Below, one piece after another: positions 53,296 through 62,847 of a DNA stretch of 64,000 nt. Below the pieces are notes generated by a model, which had not been told where the DNA came from, ran no database searches, and saw only the letters and a list, made by a program, of their open reading frames with translations. Made by a program: the position numbers and the translations under genes. Every line of letters begins with the position of its first letter. Within the stretch, counting starts at the first letter, position 1. Source of the DNA: Noviherbaspirillum sp. Root189 (GTDB lineage Bacteria > Pseudomonadota > Gammaproteobacteria > Burkholderiales > Burkholderiaceae_D); the NCBI RefSeq assembly GCF_001428545.1, contig NZ_LMHZ01000056.1, positions 297,270-361,269 on the forward strand, read 5' to 3'.

Positions 53296-54468
53296 CTAAT
53301 CCAGCTTCGTCGCAGCTTCCGGATACAGCTCTGGGAACAAAAACTGCAAGCTGTCCAGCGGCAGGCCCCAGCGCACCGGTCCAGAGGCTGAGTCGCTCAC
53401 CAGCAAGCCTTCCTTGAGCAGCTTTGACATCAAGGACCGCGCAGTACGCTCGCCAAGGCCGGTCATCTGCGTGAATTCTTTGCGCAAGAGCGGGCCAGCG
53501 GCGAAGAGGTGGTAGAGCGGCAGGATAGATTCAGGCCGCACTTCCTTGTCGTGCGCGGCGCGGAAGGTGATGAGCGCTTCAATGCGGCGCTTCATGCCAT
53601 CCAGCTCGAGCATGCGCCCCATGAACTTCACCTGGTCTTCGCAGATACCAAGAAAAAACTCAATCCACTCGATGAGGCCTGCCGTGGTTAGGTTGCCTCT
53701 GCCGTCGAGGTCTCCTCGCCGCGGTGCATCAGCGTTGTGCAGACGGGCGTAATAGTCTGCGGTAGCGCGGGCCAGGCCGCGACTGGGCGACCACAGACCA
53801 TCGGACAGCTGCCACAGGGCACAGTGGCTCTGAAGACGTGCGGAACGACCGTTGCCGTCCAAGAAAGGATGCACCCACGCCGCCCGGTGGTGCATGCACG
53901 CGACCATGATGAGGTGCAGGTCCCAGGACCGCCGGTGGTTGTACACCTCGTCCATGCGCCCCATGAAGCGCGGCAGCGAAGTGGCTGTGGGCGGAATGTG
54001 CCGGCCAACCTTGACGTCGTCACCGCGAACCTCGCCCGGCACTACGATGCGGCCATCTTCTGTAGTCCGGTCTTCTTCGGCCAAGCGGGAGTACAGCGCA
54101 TGATGCGCCTTAACCAGGAAAGCTGCCGCCATCGGGGAGCTTCCGTCGGCCACTAACTGCTCCAGCTGAATTTCCGCTTCGATGTGCGCCAAGGCGACTC
54201 GCTGTAGCCGAGCTACTTCGGGTTTGTCGGAGAACTGTTTGTGGAGCGCGCGCTCAATGTTGAGCGGGTGTGTCCCCTGTCCCTCAATACGATTGGAGTA
54301 ATACGAGTTCATTGAACGCACGCGCTCACGGATGGTTTTGCGTGAGACGGCATGAGCCATCCCGGTCAGACGAGTTGCATTTTTAACAATGTCAGCAGCC
54401 TTCTCGATCATGCCTGGAGGAATAGTCGAGGGCGCCAAAGGCTCAAACTGGTGCGGGGAATCGTACAT
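53296..54468 (-). CDS. Fic-domain protein (predicted AMPylase)
   Basis: A 390-residue Fic protein. The active-site loop HPFLDGNGRSAR begins at His200. An N-terminal inhibitory-helix motif SNRIEG (58-63; [S/T]xxxE[G/N]) makes it a class II, self-inhibited member. The C-terminal part (TGLGERTARSLMSKLLKEGL) is a winged-helix domain. Fic enzymes transfer AMP from ATP to a protein Ser/Thr/Tyr. The intact inhibitory Glu means activity needs relief. It stands alone; no separate antitoxin gene is needed. Confidence 0.93.
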   Translation of the reverse strand: MYDSPHQFEPLAPSTIPPGMIEKAADIVKNATRLTGMAHAVSRKTIRERVRSMNSYYSNRIEGQGTHPLNIERALHKQFSDKPEVARLQRVALAHIEAEIQLEQLVADGSSPMAAAFLVKAHHALYSRLAEEDRTTEDGRIVVPGEVRGDDVKVGRHIPPTATSLPRFMGRMDEVYNHRRSWDLHLIMVACMHHRAAWVHPFLDGNGRSARLQSHCALWQLSDGLWSPSRGLARATADYYARLHNADAPRRGDLDGRGNLTTAGLIEWIEFFLGICEDQVKFMGRMLELDGMKRRIEALITFRAAHDKEVRPESILPLYHLFAAGPLLRKEFTQMTGLGERTARSLMSKLLKEGLLVSDSASGPVRWGLPLDSLQFLFPELYPEAATKLD

Positions 54469-54939
54469 GGATTTGCCGCCTTTTATGCCGGAAGGATTTA
54501 TTACCTAAGTATCTGATACAAAAGCGTATTATACCTATCAACACTTTCTACTGCCACCTGGATTTTGCCACCTTTTTTGCCGGTCAATTTACCGAAGTCA
54601 CCGGCCATAGTACCGGTATTTTTTCAACAGGTGTACACCTGCCTTTATCAATCGCAATCCTTCAATTCTTAATTTTCAACGAAGCAACTCCATGTTGAGT
54701 TTCTTAGGTTTCTTCAGCGCTGATCCGCCAAACTGCTGCACTTACGCACAAGACACGGGCTGCGTAATTTTCATCACCTTCTACCAATCGGGGCGAGCGA
54801 ACTGTCGTGTCGATAATCGGTAGTTGAAAGATTTCGCATCGTTATTGTCGGACTGATTTATCAAATAACTGTGCTCCCGTCGGCCCAAAAAAGAATTACA
54901 CTAACAGTAATTGCTGCATGACAAAAAGTAGACGATCTC
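54469..54939. other. Intergenic region, 470 bp, with a 14-bp palindrome
   Basis: This divergent gap between fic and the receiver-like gene contains caggtgtacacctg (54628-54641), a perfect palindrome, about 160 bp upstream of fic. Such a site could be the operator of a fic regulator, perhaps the Fic protein's own winged helix. AT-rich stretches nearby may be promoters. No gene was seen. Confidence 0.4.
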
Positions 54940-55377
54940 ATGTCAATGAAGAGCATTCTTATCGCAGTTGCGCCGAATGATTCCCCTGTTGTGTCTGCCA
55001 TCGTCGGTACAGAATTTAATGTCGTGATGTGCCATACATTGAGAGAAGCTGAGGCAAACCTCAAAGACAACATCGGCTTGATTGCATGCGGTGTGCATTT
55101 CGATCACGGAAACATGTTTGAACTTCTTCGCGCTGCCAAGGCTAACCAGGCGACCCGGTCTGTTCCATTCTTCCTTGTGCTAAAAGAAAACACTAGCCAT
55201 TCTCCAGCGGTTATACATGGCATTCGCTGTGCGGGAGAGTTATTGGGAGTGGATTTATTTATCGACCTCTCCGCATTAAGTGCAGATGCAGATATTCAGG
55301 TGCGGTATGAAAAAGTGAGACAAATCGCACGAGAGGCTCTTTTAACCTCTGCGCTGCCACACGATGATGAGCTTTGA
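54940..55377 (+). CDS. Receiver-like protein, probably degenerate
   Basis: A 145-residue protein. The layout, KSILIAVAPNDSPVVSAIVG, then HTLREAEANLKDNIGLIACG, FELLRAAKANQATRSVPFFL and a C-terminal helix, matches the alternating strand/helix order of CheY-like receiver domains. The phospho-acceptor site would be near the IACGVHFD segment, where Asp and the partner acidic pair and the switch Lys are not clearly kept. It may act as a phosphorylation-independent receiver. Ribosome site is weak. Alternative: unrelated alpha/beta protein. Confidence 0.55.
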   Translation: MSMKSILIAVAPNDSPVVSAIVGTEFNVVMCHTLREAEANLKDNIGLIACGVHFDHGNMFELLRAAKANQATRSVPFFLVLKENTSHSPAVIHGIRCAGELLGVDLFIDLSALSADADIQVRYEKVRQIAREALLTSALPHDDEL

Positions 55378-55390
55378 CGATTTTGTTTTA

Positions 55391-55927
55391 CTACCAAGTC
55401 AAGTCATCCGGAATCTGGAAGGCAGCATACGGATCGTCCGCATCGATTTCAGTACTGGTCCTGTTCACTCTGACAACGAGCGAGGCATCGCGCTCGGCAA
55501 TCTTGTCCGCGATCACTCTGGGCACCAATTCAACAGTTCCGCCGTGGCAGACGATCACTAGACGTCCGGCTATTAAATGTGCCTGGACCTCAGCCGACAC
55601 ATAGATCCGTTCGATTTTATTGTCATGGGTGAAATTGTAAGCAATGTCGCCTGTGCCCTTGCTTTGGCGATTTTTTTCCACCATCTGGGCGATCTGCGCC
55701 ATGATTGCTTTTGCATTGACTGCCGCATCGCGCTGGGCATTGAGTTCGCGAGCCCGCTCGGCATTTTGTCGTTGCGTCTCGTTAGCAGCCACTCTTGATT
55801 CATTAATACCCTGGGCGCCGGTCCGGCGCTCGGCCTTCTTCTGCTTGCTCTTTTCCTGGTTCGCCTGTTTGACTTTGTTTTTATCGACCAGGCCGGCTTT
55901 CAAAAGCTGCTCTTGCAAAGAAACCAT
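55391..55927 (-). CDS. DUF2058-family protein (YaiL-like)
   Basis: A 178-residue protein. Its N-terminal third is a Lys/Gln/Glu-rich helix (MVSLQEQLLKAGLVDKNKVK, then NQEKSKQKKAERR) and the C-terminal half is a beta-rich domain (NKIERIYVSAEVQAHLIAGR, LVIVCHGGTVELVPRVIADK). This is the DUF2058/YaiL family of nucleoid- or polynucleotide-associated proteins of unknown role, widespread in proteobacteria. Length is typical. It is convergent with the receiver-like gene, 14 bp apart. Confidence 0.85.
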   Translation of the reverse strand: MVSLQEQLLKAGLVDKNKVKQANQEKSKQKKAERRTGAQGINESRVAANETQRQNAERARELNAQRDAAVNAKAIMAQIAQMVEKNRQSKGTGDIAYNFTHDNKIERIYVSAEVQAHLIAGRLVIVCHGGTVELVPRVIADKIAERDASLVVRVNRTSTEIDADDPYAAFQIPDDLTW

Positions 55928-56052
55928 TTGTGTTATTCCGTAAAGAGGATGTCGGACTCACGCAGCGCCGCCGGCCATCGCGCTCACGAGGAGAACAATT
56001 GCTGGCCACCTGCGGGACAAGTTGAAACGATCAGAGTCACGCCGACCGAAGA

Positions 56053-56280
56053 TTATACCGGTGCTGTGGTCCTTATCACCGTAACACGGCTAATGAGGAA
56101 CTCCCCATCTACTACGGTTCTATGAGGAACCCCAACGACGTTGAAGCCAGGCCCTCCATCATCGAGCCAGCGCTGCGCCATAGGATCGAATTCTTGTGGT
56201 TTCAAGCGGAGCATTTGCGCACTAATAACGAACGACGCGCCGGCCTTCTGCTTTTTAACTAAATCATCAAGCGAAGCCAT
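56053..56280 (-). CDS. Small protein of unknown function (75 residues)
   Basis: Frame from ATG 56280 (MASLDDLVKKQKAGASFVIS) with AAAAGG 7 bp upstream, so probably translated. A QRWLDDGGPGFNVVGVPHRT segment and the final strand-like VDGEFLISRVTVIRT suggest a compact beta fold. No family was recognised. It neighbours an IS6 remnant upstream. Confidence 0.5.
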   Translation of the reverse strand: MASLDDLVKKQKAGASFVISAQMLRLKPQEFDPMAQRWLDDGGPGFNVVGVPHRTVVDGEFLISRVTVIRTTAPV

Positions 56281-56377
56281 AGATTACCTTTTCGTTCACG
56301 GAGATACCAATGATAAGGCAATTTATTCGCTAAGGTCGTCGGCCATTCATGCGTAGATGACTGTTGGAGGTTTAACC

Positions 56378-56760
56378 GGTTCTGGTGCAAATATCAACTT
56401 TGGCGGTAGCAACGTCCCCCTTCGCACTCAGCTGGAAATCGACGGTATTTCCTTCATGATCGACAGCACGATACAGCTACATCCATGTGCCGCGGACTTT
56501 GACACATGTCTCGTCGACTCGCCATGAGGAACCTGCCTTATGAGCAAAACGGTTCCAGCGTTTCTCAAACTCAGGCACATATCGCTGTACCCAGCGCATG
56601 ACCGTTGTGTGCGCCACGGCCAGCCCCCCGTTCTGTCATCATTTTGACGAGGTCGCGAAATCACAATTTATATCGCAAATACCATCGGACACAAAGAATG
56701 ATGATCTCCCGCTCGAAGTGACGTCCCCTGAGCAACTCAGCTACCCTTGAAGCAATCACC
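56378..56760 (-). pseudogene. IS6-family transposase pseudogene with terminal repeat
   Basis: Leftward from 56760 the frame encodes VIASRVAELLRGRHFEREII and ILCVRWYLRYKL, then TGA where most relatives have Ser. FRDLVKMMTERG follows, then a frameshift at a G-run, LAVAHTTVMRWVQRYVPEFE and KRWNRFAHKAGSSWRVDETC with a further stop (TAG in place of Tyr before LYRAVDHEGN). It ends near 56405, after the first catalytic Asp region. At 56378-56393 lies ggttctggtgcaaata, the reverse complement of the 16-mer at 14030-14045. This is a dead, internally deleted IS6 copy. Confidence 0.8.
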
Positions 56761-57017
56761 GCGCGCCCCCTCCACCATTGCTTGATCCACGCGGCTATCG
56801 CTGCCCTGTCTTAGTGCCCGCTAAAGCGCGATGCACCCTTGCAGAGCGCGGGCACCACGCTGGGTGCTTCATCGCCCCAAACTGCGGCAATTCCTCTCTG
56901 GAGGACCGTTACAGCGTTAAAAAATCCAGGCACGCCAGTTGCTAACTAAATCTTTATTCAAGTCACTTGAATTTGTTGAAAGTCGCTTTACCGATCACTC
57001 CCTCATTAAGGTTATCC
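56761..57017. other. Upstream region of the ABC/ureohydrolase operon
   Basis: No gene is seen between the IS6 remnant and the binding-protein gene. This 257-bp stretch must carry the operon promoter. I looked for a guanidine-type riboswitch fold and did not find one by eye. A dyad aagtcacttgaatttgttgaaagt region near 56960 is weak. Confidence 0.35.
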
Positions 57018-57884
57018 ATGAAAATCGCGTTCAAACATTCCGTATCGATGGCCGCTTTACTTGGTGGCAGTCTAGGCTTTCTAGCTGCATTTCCCGTCAC
57101 ATCCAGCGCAGCCGACCTGCTCACTACAGTGAAACAAAAGAAGGAAATGAGCATTGGGACCGAGGCGCAGTTTACGCCTTTTGAATTCATCAAGGATGGC
57201 AAGATCGTCGGGTATAGCACCGATTTGCTGGAACTGATCATGGTCGACCTTCCCGGCGTGCGCGCGAATCGGCAAGATGTGCCCTTTCAGGCGATTTTGC
57301 CTGGGCTGGCCGCCAAAAAATTTGATTTTGTGGTGACCTCCGTGACCGTCACAAAGGAGCGCGACGCAAAATTCGCTTTCACCCTGCCTATCGCTGAAGC
57401 CACCGTAGCCTTGCTGCGCCGGGCACAAGACGGCAGCTTTACTTCGCCGGAACAGCTCAGCGGCAAGGTCGTCGGATCACAGGCGGGTTCCGCGCAATTG
57501 AAGGTCGCACGTGAGTATGATGCAAAGCTGCGCGCTGCGGGCAAGCCCGGCCTGAAAGAGATACGCGAGTATGTTGCGTTCGATGAAGCTTATGCTGACC
57601 TGGCCGCCGGGCGTCTTGATGCAGTTGCCCAGTCCCTTTCCAATCTTGGCCCTCTGGTCAAGGGCCGACCGGACACGTTCGCGGTCGTGCAGCCCTCCAT
57701 TGGCCCGAAGACGTATTACGCTTGGGTTGGCCGCAAGGACAAGGACAGTGCGCCGTTGGTGAAATTCTTCAGTGACGGCATCGCCCGCGCCAATACCAGC
57801 GGAAAAATGGCCGAGCTCCAGCAGAAATGGTTTGGCTTCACGACACCGCTGCCCGTCGATCGCTTGCCTGCGCCGGAAATGTAA
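57018..57884 (+). CDS. Amino-acid-type ABC transporter periplasmic binding protein
   Basis: A 288-residue SBP_bac_3 protein with a signal peptide (MKIAFKHSVSMAALLGGSLG to SSAAD). The mature part starts KQKKEMSIGTEAQFTPFEFI and contains FDFVVTSVTVTKERDAKFAF, typical of polar-amino-acid receptors. A ribosome-site-poor ATG 57018 was taken for the signal peptide that follows; an ATG 17 codons upstream lacks it. It heads an operon with two permeases, one ATPase, and hydrolases, so the ligand is probably an amino-acid-like or guanidino/ureido compound. Confidence 0.9.
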   Translation: MKIAFKHSVSMAALLGGSLGFLAAFPVTSSAADLLTTVKQKKEMSIGTEAQFTPFEFIKDGKIVGYSTDLLELIMVDLPGVRANRQDVPFQAILPGLAAKKFDFVVTSVTVTKERDAKFAFTLPIAEATVALLRRAQDGSFTSPEQLSGKVVGSQAGSAQLKVAREYDAKLRAAGKPGLKEIREYVAFDEAYADLAAGRLDAVAQSLSNLGPLVKGRPDTFAVVQPSIGPKTYYAWVGRKDKDSAPLVKFFSDGIARANTSGKMAELQQKWFGFTTPLPVDRLPAPEM

Positions 57885-57930
57885 AGCTTCGCCAACCTCC
57901 CCTTCCATGACGCCATCAGGAGATGCTTCG

Positions 57931-58590
57931 ATGACCTTAGCGGCTCGATTGAGTGACTATGCGCCTGCAATCGCTTCCGGCCTGCTTACAACAGCGGCGC
58001 TCTCCGCCGTTGCAATCGCAGTCGGATTTGTTACAGCCGTAGGCTTGTATATCGCGCGTATGCGATGGCCTCGGGGCGGGGTAGGCCTTGTCCGGATGTA
58101 CGTAAGTTTTTTTCGTGGCACGCCGCTGTTGGTGCAATTGCTGATGCTGTTTTACATGCCCACGGCATTTGGTCTGGACTTGAACCCTTGGTTGGTGGCC
58201 ATGACCGTCCTGGGGATGAATTCGGCGGCATTCCAAAGCGAAATCCTGCGGTCGGGGTTTGCATCAATCCCCGTAGCGCAGATTGAGGCTGCACGGGTGT
58301 TCGGGTTGAATCAGCGCCAGATCCTTTGGCATATCCAGATGCCGCAAGTTTTGCGGCTTACATTGCCTTCCCTTGTCTCGGAGTCAATAGACATCATCAA
58401 GGGCTCCGCGGTCATTTCGGTGCTGGCAATAGCGGATCTGATGCGCGTTGGGAAACAGCTTGTCGCCGTCACTTATCGACCGCTGGAAGTCTATTTATCG
58501 ATCGCTGCCGCATATTTGCTGCTGACCACACTGGTTGCCTGGTCTGCCGCCGCGCTGATGCGCCGCCAGCACGCAGGAAAACACGTATGA
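57931..58590 (+). CDS. Amino-acid-type ABC transporter permease (first)
   Basis: A 219-residue permease of the HisMQ/GlnP type with five to six helices. The EAA-like loop is ASIPVAQIEAARVFGLNQRQ, which docks with the ATPase. ATG 57931 has AGGAG at the proper distance; an ATG at 57907 is in frame. Its stop overlaps the next permease start by 4 nt (ATGA). Confidence 0.9.
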   Translation: MTLAARLSDYAPAIASGLLTTAALSAVAIAVGFVTAVGLYIARMRWPRGGVGLVRMYVSFFRGTPLLVQLLMLFYMPTAFGLDLNPWLVAMTVLGMNSAAFQSEILRSGFASIPVAQIEAARVFGLNQRQILWHIQMPQVLRLTLPSLVSESIDIIKGSAVISVLAIADLMRVGKQLVAVTYRPLEVYLSIAAAYLLLTTLVAWSAAALMRRQHAGKHV

Positions 58591-59246
58591 ATCCAGACTT
58601 GCTCCTTGAGATTATTCCCGCCTTTACGCGCGCGGCATGGATAAGTGTGTGGATTTCCATGCTGGCCATCGCCTGCGGGGCGGCCGGCGGATTCTGTTTG
58701 AACGCCTTATTGCAGTTGTACCCGCGCTGCGGCGGCGCCTATCGCGCATTTGTCTGGCTAGTCAGGGGAACACCGTTTCTAGCGCAGTTGTTTGTTCTGT
58801 ATTTTGGGCTGCCGCAGCTTGGCATTACGCTCAATGCGGTACAAGCTACCGTCCTCGGTCTAAGCCTGTATGGCGCTGCCTATTTCGCGGAGATCTTCCG
58901 AGCTACGTGGCAGTCGATACCACGCGGGCACATCGAAGCGGCCCGCATTTTCGGCCTCAGCCGCTGGCGCATCCTACACCACATCGAAACGCCGCAAGCA
59001 GGCAGGCTTGCCATTCCGATGCTAACTAACCAGGCAATCCTGATCCTGAAAGAGTCTTCCGTCGCTTCCATTATCACGGTGCCTGAATTAACGATGACCG
59101 CTGGCACCGTTGTAGCGGAGACGTTTTCCTACATTGAACCTTACTTGCTACTTGGTCTGATTTACTGGTTGCTGGCCCTGTCGTTGTCTTGGCTCGGCCG
59201 CACGACCGAGCGGCTAACATCGCTTCGCTATCAGAGGAACATTTAA
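58587..59246 (+). CDS. Amino-acid-type ABC transporter permease (second)
   Basis: A 219-residue permease, the partner of the 57931 protein. Its EAA loop is [20 protein letters not shown], with helices typical of the GlnP family ([20 protein letters not shown]). It overlaps the preceding gene by 4 nt and ends 1 nt before the ATPase start. Two similar permeases make the usual heterodimer. Confidence 0.92.
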   Translation: MNPDLLLEIIPAFTRAAWISVWISMLAIACGAAGGFCLNALLQLYPRCGGAYRAFVWLVRGTPFLAQLFVLYFGLPQLGITLNAVQATVLGLSLYGAAYFAEIFRATWQSIPRGHIEAARIFGLSRWRILHHIETPQAGRLAIPMLTNQAILILKESSVASIITVPELTMTAGTVVAETFSYIEPYLLLGLIYWLLALSLSWLGRTTERLTSLRYQRNI

Positions 59247-59247
59247 G

Positions 59248-60084
59248 ATGAATACCATTTCTGTGCCCATGGTGAGCCTTCGGGGAGTTGGAAAGTCGTA
59301 CGGCAGCAATCGTGTACTGCAAGGCTTCGACCTGGAGGTGCAGCGTGGTGAAGTGGTCACGCTCATCGGCCCATCCGGCTCCGGGAAGACCACTGCCTTG
59401 CGGTGTATGAACTTTCTGGAGGAATACGACGAGGGTGAAATTCGCATACGGGGCGCCTTACTCGGCTATCAGATAAGCGCCGATGGACGCCGGAGGCGTG
59501 AAACTGAGCGCGCGATCACAGAAGTCCGCGCACCGGTATCAATGGTCTTCCAGCAATTCAACCTGTGGCCGCATATGCGTGTAATCGACAACCTGCTGAC
59601 GCCGCTGAAACTCGCTAAAGGCGTATCGGCCGAGGCCGCGCTCAACCGTTCCATGAAAGCACTGGAACGTGTGGGAATGGCGGCCAAAGCTCAGTCCTAC
59701 CCGTCAGAACTGAGCGGCGGCCAGCAGCAGCGAGTCGGCATTGCGCGTGCGCTCGTGGTCGAGCCACAAGTAATGCTGCTAGATGAACCGACATCGGCGT
59801 TGGACCCGGAACTCGTTGAGGAGGTGCTCGAAGTGATTCAGTCGCTGGCGCGGGACGGCATGACCATGGTCATGGTTACCCATGAAATGGGCTTCGCAGC
59901 CAAGGTTTCCAGTCGGGTGGTCTTCATGGAAGCGGGCCGGATCGTTGAATGCGGAACACCGCAACAATTATTCTCCGCTCCATCAACTGAGCGCCTGCGT
60001 GGCTTTTTGCGTACTTGGTTCGCCCGCAATCGTCACGATCCCGAAGACATTGCCACCGTTGCACGAAAGGTGGTAACGGGATGA
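59248..60084 (+). CDS. Amino-acid-type ABC transporter ATP-binding protein
   Basis: A 278-residue GlnQ/HisP-like ATPase. Walker A is GPSGSGKTT, the signature [20 protein letters not shown], Walker [17 protein letters not shown], and the switch His is in [10 protein letters not shown] 30-residue insertion near 65-95 ([20 protein letters not shown]) is also seen in HisP-type members. Start follows the permease stop by 1 nt. The following M20 hydrolase start overlaps its stop by 4 nt. Confidence 0.93.
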   Translation: MNTISVPMVSLRGVGKSYGSNRVLQGFDLEVQRGEVVTLIGPSGSGKTTALRCMNFLEEYDEGEIRIRGALLGYQISADGRRRRETERAITEVRAPVSMVFQQFNLWPHMRVIDNLLTPLKLAKGVSAEAALNRSMKALERVGMAAKAQSYPSELSGGQQQRVGIARALVVEPQVMLLDEPTSALDPELVEEVLEVIQSLARDGMTMVMVTHEMGFAAKVSSRVVFMEAGRIVECGTPQQLFSAPSTERLRGFLRTWFARNRHDPEDIATVARKVVTG

Positions 60085-61364
60085 ACGGCCTCCACGCATC
60101 CGATACGCTCGCGGTTGATGCGGTACGCGCGATGTCACATGTTCAAGACGACCGGCTTGTACAAATGCAGCGTGCGCTAGCAGGCTTCGGTGGGCGCGAC
60201 GATGGCGGCGTGAGCCGAGAAGCGCTTACCGCCGCTGAGCTGGCTGCGCGGCAGTGGTTGTGCAGCCAGCTCACTGGAGTGCAGTACCAGTGGTATATCG
60301 ACGACGCGGCCAACCTCATAGTGCGCCGCCAAGGGTCTGAGCCTAAGCTTGCGCCGGTGATGACAGGCAGCCACGTCGACACGCAGCCGGTCGGAGGCTG
60401 GCTCGACGGGGCGTATGGCGTCATTGCAGGGATCGAGGTGCTGCATGCGCTTGATGACGCCGGGATACGGACGCGCCGCAGCATCGACGTTGTCGTATGG
60501 ACTAACGAAGAGGGGTCTCGCTTTAGTCCTGGTGCAATGGGTTCCTGTGCATTCAGCTACCCGTCGCGCCTGCCCGCGTTTTTGGCGGCACAAGACGCCT
60601 CTGGACAATGCTTCGAAGTCGCGCGGGATGCAGCGTTCGACGCGACGCCGCACGCAAGAAGAATTCCGCTGGGCTATCCCATCCATGCATACATCGAAGC
60701 ACACATCGAACAAGGTCCCGTCATGGAAAACGGCGGTCAAAGTCTCGGAATTGTCACTGCCATTCAGGGAGTCCGCTGGTACGAGATTACGGTGCACGGC
60801 AACAGCGCGCATGCAGGGACCACTCCATTGGCTGCCCGGCAGGATGCATTATTCATCGCCGCCACCATGGTCAGCGAGCTCGGCACAGCGGCCGCCGCGC
60901 GCCGCGACGATGCGTTGCGCTGGACGGTCGGCAGGTTTGAGGTTTCGCCCGGCTCGATCAATACGATTGCCGATCGCGTGACGTTTAGCGTCGATCTTCG
61001 CCATCCACAAGAATCCGTGCTGGTCGCCATGGAAGCGCTGCTCCACCGGATGCTGGCTCAGCACCGCGGCGCCTGCAGATATGAAGTACGCACGCTCATG
61101 CAACGGGCTCCGACCTTATTCGATGCAAATGTCGTTTCGGTACTGGAATCGGCAGTGCAGAAGACCACCGTACCCTATTGCCATCTGACTTCAGGGGCGT
61201 TCCATGATGCCATGTACATTGCTGACCACTGCCCCGCCGCGATGCTGTTCGTGCCAAGTAAAAAAGGAATTAGCCACAACGTGGCGGAAGATACCGACGT
61301 AACCGACTTGGTCGTCGGGGCGCGCGCGCTGACGGCTGCACTGGTCACGCTTTCCATAACCTGA
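60081..61364 (+). CDS. M20-family amidohydrolase (N-carbamoyl amino acid / allantoate amidohydrolase type)
   Basis: A 427-residue zinc amidase of the hydantoinase/carbamoylase family. Metal ligands are visible in [32 protein letters not shown] and [11 protein letters not shown], and the distal His in [10 protein letters not shown]. The dimerisation part [11 protein letters not shown] is typical. These enzymes cleave the ureido C-N bond of N-carbamoyl amino acids, allantoate or ureidoglycolate, giving ammonia. ATG 60081 overlaps the ATPase stop. With the ureohydrolase gene it points to ureido/guanidino nitrogen use. Confidence 0.9.
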   Translation: MNGLHASDTLAVDAVRAMSHVQDDRLVQMQRALAGFGGRDDGGVSREALTAAELAARQWLCSQLTGVQYQWYIDDAANLIVRRQGSEPKLAPVMTGSHVDTQPVGGWLDGAYGVIAGIEVLHALDDAGIRTRRSIDVVVWTNEEGSRFSPGAMGSCAFSYPSRLPAFLAAQDASGQCFEVARDAAFDATPHARRIPLGYPIHAYIEAHIEQGPVMENGGQSLGIVTAIQGVRWYEITVHGNSAHAGTTPLAARQDALFIAATMVSELGTAAAARRDDALRWTVGRFEVSPGSINTIADRVTFSVDLRHPQESVLVAMEALLHRMLAQHRGACRYEVRTLMQRAPTLFDANVVSVLESAVQKTTVPYCHLTSGAFHDAMYIADHCPAAMLFVPSKKGISHNVAEDTDVTDLVVGARALTAALVTLSIT

Positions 61365-61416
61365 AACCATTCAACCAACCGATCAACCAATCCCGCATTT
61401 ATCCAAGGAGCGTACC

Positions 61417-62109
61417 ATGACCACTTCGTCCAACCCTTTCGCTATCGTTGACAACAGCGAGCCAGCCGGCCTCAACAATACCTTGCATGAGCCTATTTCC
61501 ACGGATGGCACGCCGGAACTCGGCAAAGTGTACGAGGTGCCGGCCCGTCATGGCCGTGCCGTGCGAGTAGCAACAGGACAAACGATCCGCATCATCAACA
61601 CCTATGGCACACAGGTCTGCGACATGTGGGCCTTCAAGGCCGATAGCATGAACGAATTCCTGTCCATGGAGCACCTTCGTGCATGGATCGACCGCGTCAA
61701 CCCGCGGCCGGGCGACGCCATGGTGACAAACCATCGCCGCCCTATCCTGACGTTTAAGACCGATACATCCGTCGGGGTTCATGACACCTTGATCGCTCCC
61801 TGTGACATACACCGCTATCGTACCCTGGGCGTCGAAGGCTATCACGATAGTTGCGCGGATAACCTGCGCCTGGCCATCAAGGCGATCGGCCTCCGTACGC
61901 GTGAAGTACCCGGCTCGCTGAACCTGTGGATGAACATTCCATTCAATAGCGAAGGAAGCATCGAATGGCTGCCGACGGTGAGTAATCCGGGCGACTACGT
62001 CGAATTTGTTGCCGAGATGGATTGCGTGGTAGTCATGTCTTCATGTCCGCAGGATATTGTTGCCATTAACAGCAACAAGCCCATGCCAGTGCATTTCTCT
62101 GTGCAGTAA
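61417..62109 (+). CDS. DUF1989 protein, urea carboxylase-associated family
   Basis: A 230-residue DUF1989 protein. The family blocks VATGQTIRIINTYGTQVCDM, then RPGDAMVTNHRRPILTFKTD and LNLWMNIPFNSEGSIEW are clear. Members accompany urea carboxylase, allophanate hydrolase and guanidine-metabolism genes. Some are carboxyguanidine deiminase subunits. AAGGAG precedes ATG 61417. No urea carboxylase is in the window, so the partner enzyme may be the M20 amidase or ureohydrolase. Confidence 0.9.
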   Translation: MTTSSNPFAIVDNSEPAGLNNTLHEPISTDGTPELGKVYEVPARHGRAVRVATGQTIRIINTYGTQVCDMWAFKADSMNEFLSMEHLRAWIDRVNPRPGDAMVTNHRRPILTFKTDTSVGVHDTLIAPCDIHRYRTLGVEGYHDSCADNLRLAIKAIGLRTREVPGSLNLWMNIPFNSEGSIEWLPTVSNPGDYVEFVAEMDCVVVMSSCPQDIVAINSNKPMPVHFSVQ

Positions 62110-62198
62110 ACAAGAAAGCCAAACAGAGAGAGCATACCGAGTTATCTGCCCAGATCTCGCCCGTTTGGCACATCCTGAGCGCATTCTTCGAGCCTGAC

Positions 62199-62840
62199 AT
62201 GCCACCTTCAACAAATACACGACCAGCCGTTAGCGGTAGCTTAAACCGTCCCGAAACCGGGACCACTTCTTCACTCACCCCTGCTACGATTCTCGGCGGC
62301 CGAATTAGACACGCGAGAACCCTGCGCGGCTTGAAGCTTAAGCAATTAGCTCAGGAAGCAGGCTGCTCCGAAAGCATGCTGTCCAAAATTGAGTGCGGAT
62401 CGGCTTCTCCGTCCTTAGCCATGTTGCACCGTATTGCCCAATCGCTGCAAACCAACGTGGCACAGTTAACAACGCTGGTAGACACGCGTTCAAGCCCCAT
62501 CATGCGGTCTGCCGAACGCCCTGTTGTGCAGTTTGACTCAGGCAACGATAACAGCAGCATTCGACTTGAACGCCTTGTGCCGCCGCAGCACGGTCAACTG
62601 CTGCAGGGCGACATTCATGTGCTGCAGCCAGGCACCTCGTCGGCTGACAGTATTCAGCATCAGGGCGAAGAGATGGGCTATGTATTGCAAGGTTCGCTCA
62701 GCATTACTATAGGTGAAACGTCTTACCAACTACAAGCGGGCGATTCATTTTACTTCGCCAGCGAGCAATCGCACAGCTACAGCAACCCGAGCGAAGAAGT
62801 CACCAAGGTCTTATGGGTGAACACACCTCCTACTTTCTAA
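62199..62840 (+). CDS. XRE-family regulator with C-terminal cupin domain
   Basis: A 213-residue protein. The HTH is LKQLAQEAGCSESMLSKIEC (about residues 48-67). A cupin_2 sensor domain follows from about 130 (EEMGYVLQGSLSITIGETSY, QLQAGDSFYFASEQSHSYSN). This PuuR-like architecture controls polyamine and amino-acid catabolic operons. The first 30 residues are a disordered Ser/Thr/Pro stretch. It lies within the operon and probably governs it. The ribosome site is weak. Confidence 0.9.
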   Translation: MPPSTNTRPAVSGSLNRPETGTTSSLTPATILGGRIRHARTLRGLKLKQLAQEAGCSESMLSKIECGSASPSLAMLHRIAQSLQTNVAQLTTLVDTRSSPIMRSAERPVVQFDSGNDNSSIRLERLVPPQHGQLLQGDIHVLQPGTSSADSIQHQGEEMGYVLQGSLSITIGETSYQLQAGDSFYFASEQSHSYSNPSEEVTKVLWVNTPPTF

Positions 62841-62847
62841 GGTCATC

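Noticed and set aside
56761..57017. Guanidine riboswitch before the ureohydrolase operon
   Set aside because: The conserved guanidine-I/II/III sequence patterns were not seen by eye; a covariance search would be decisive.
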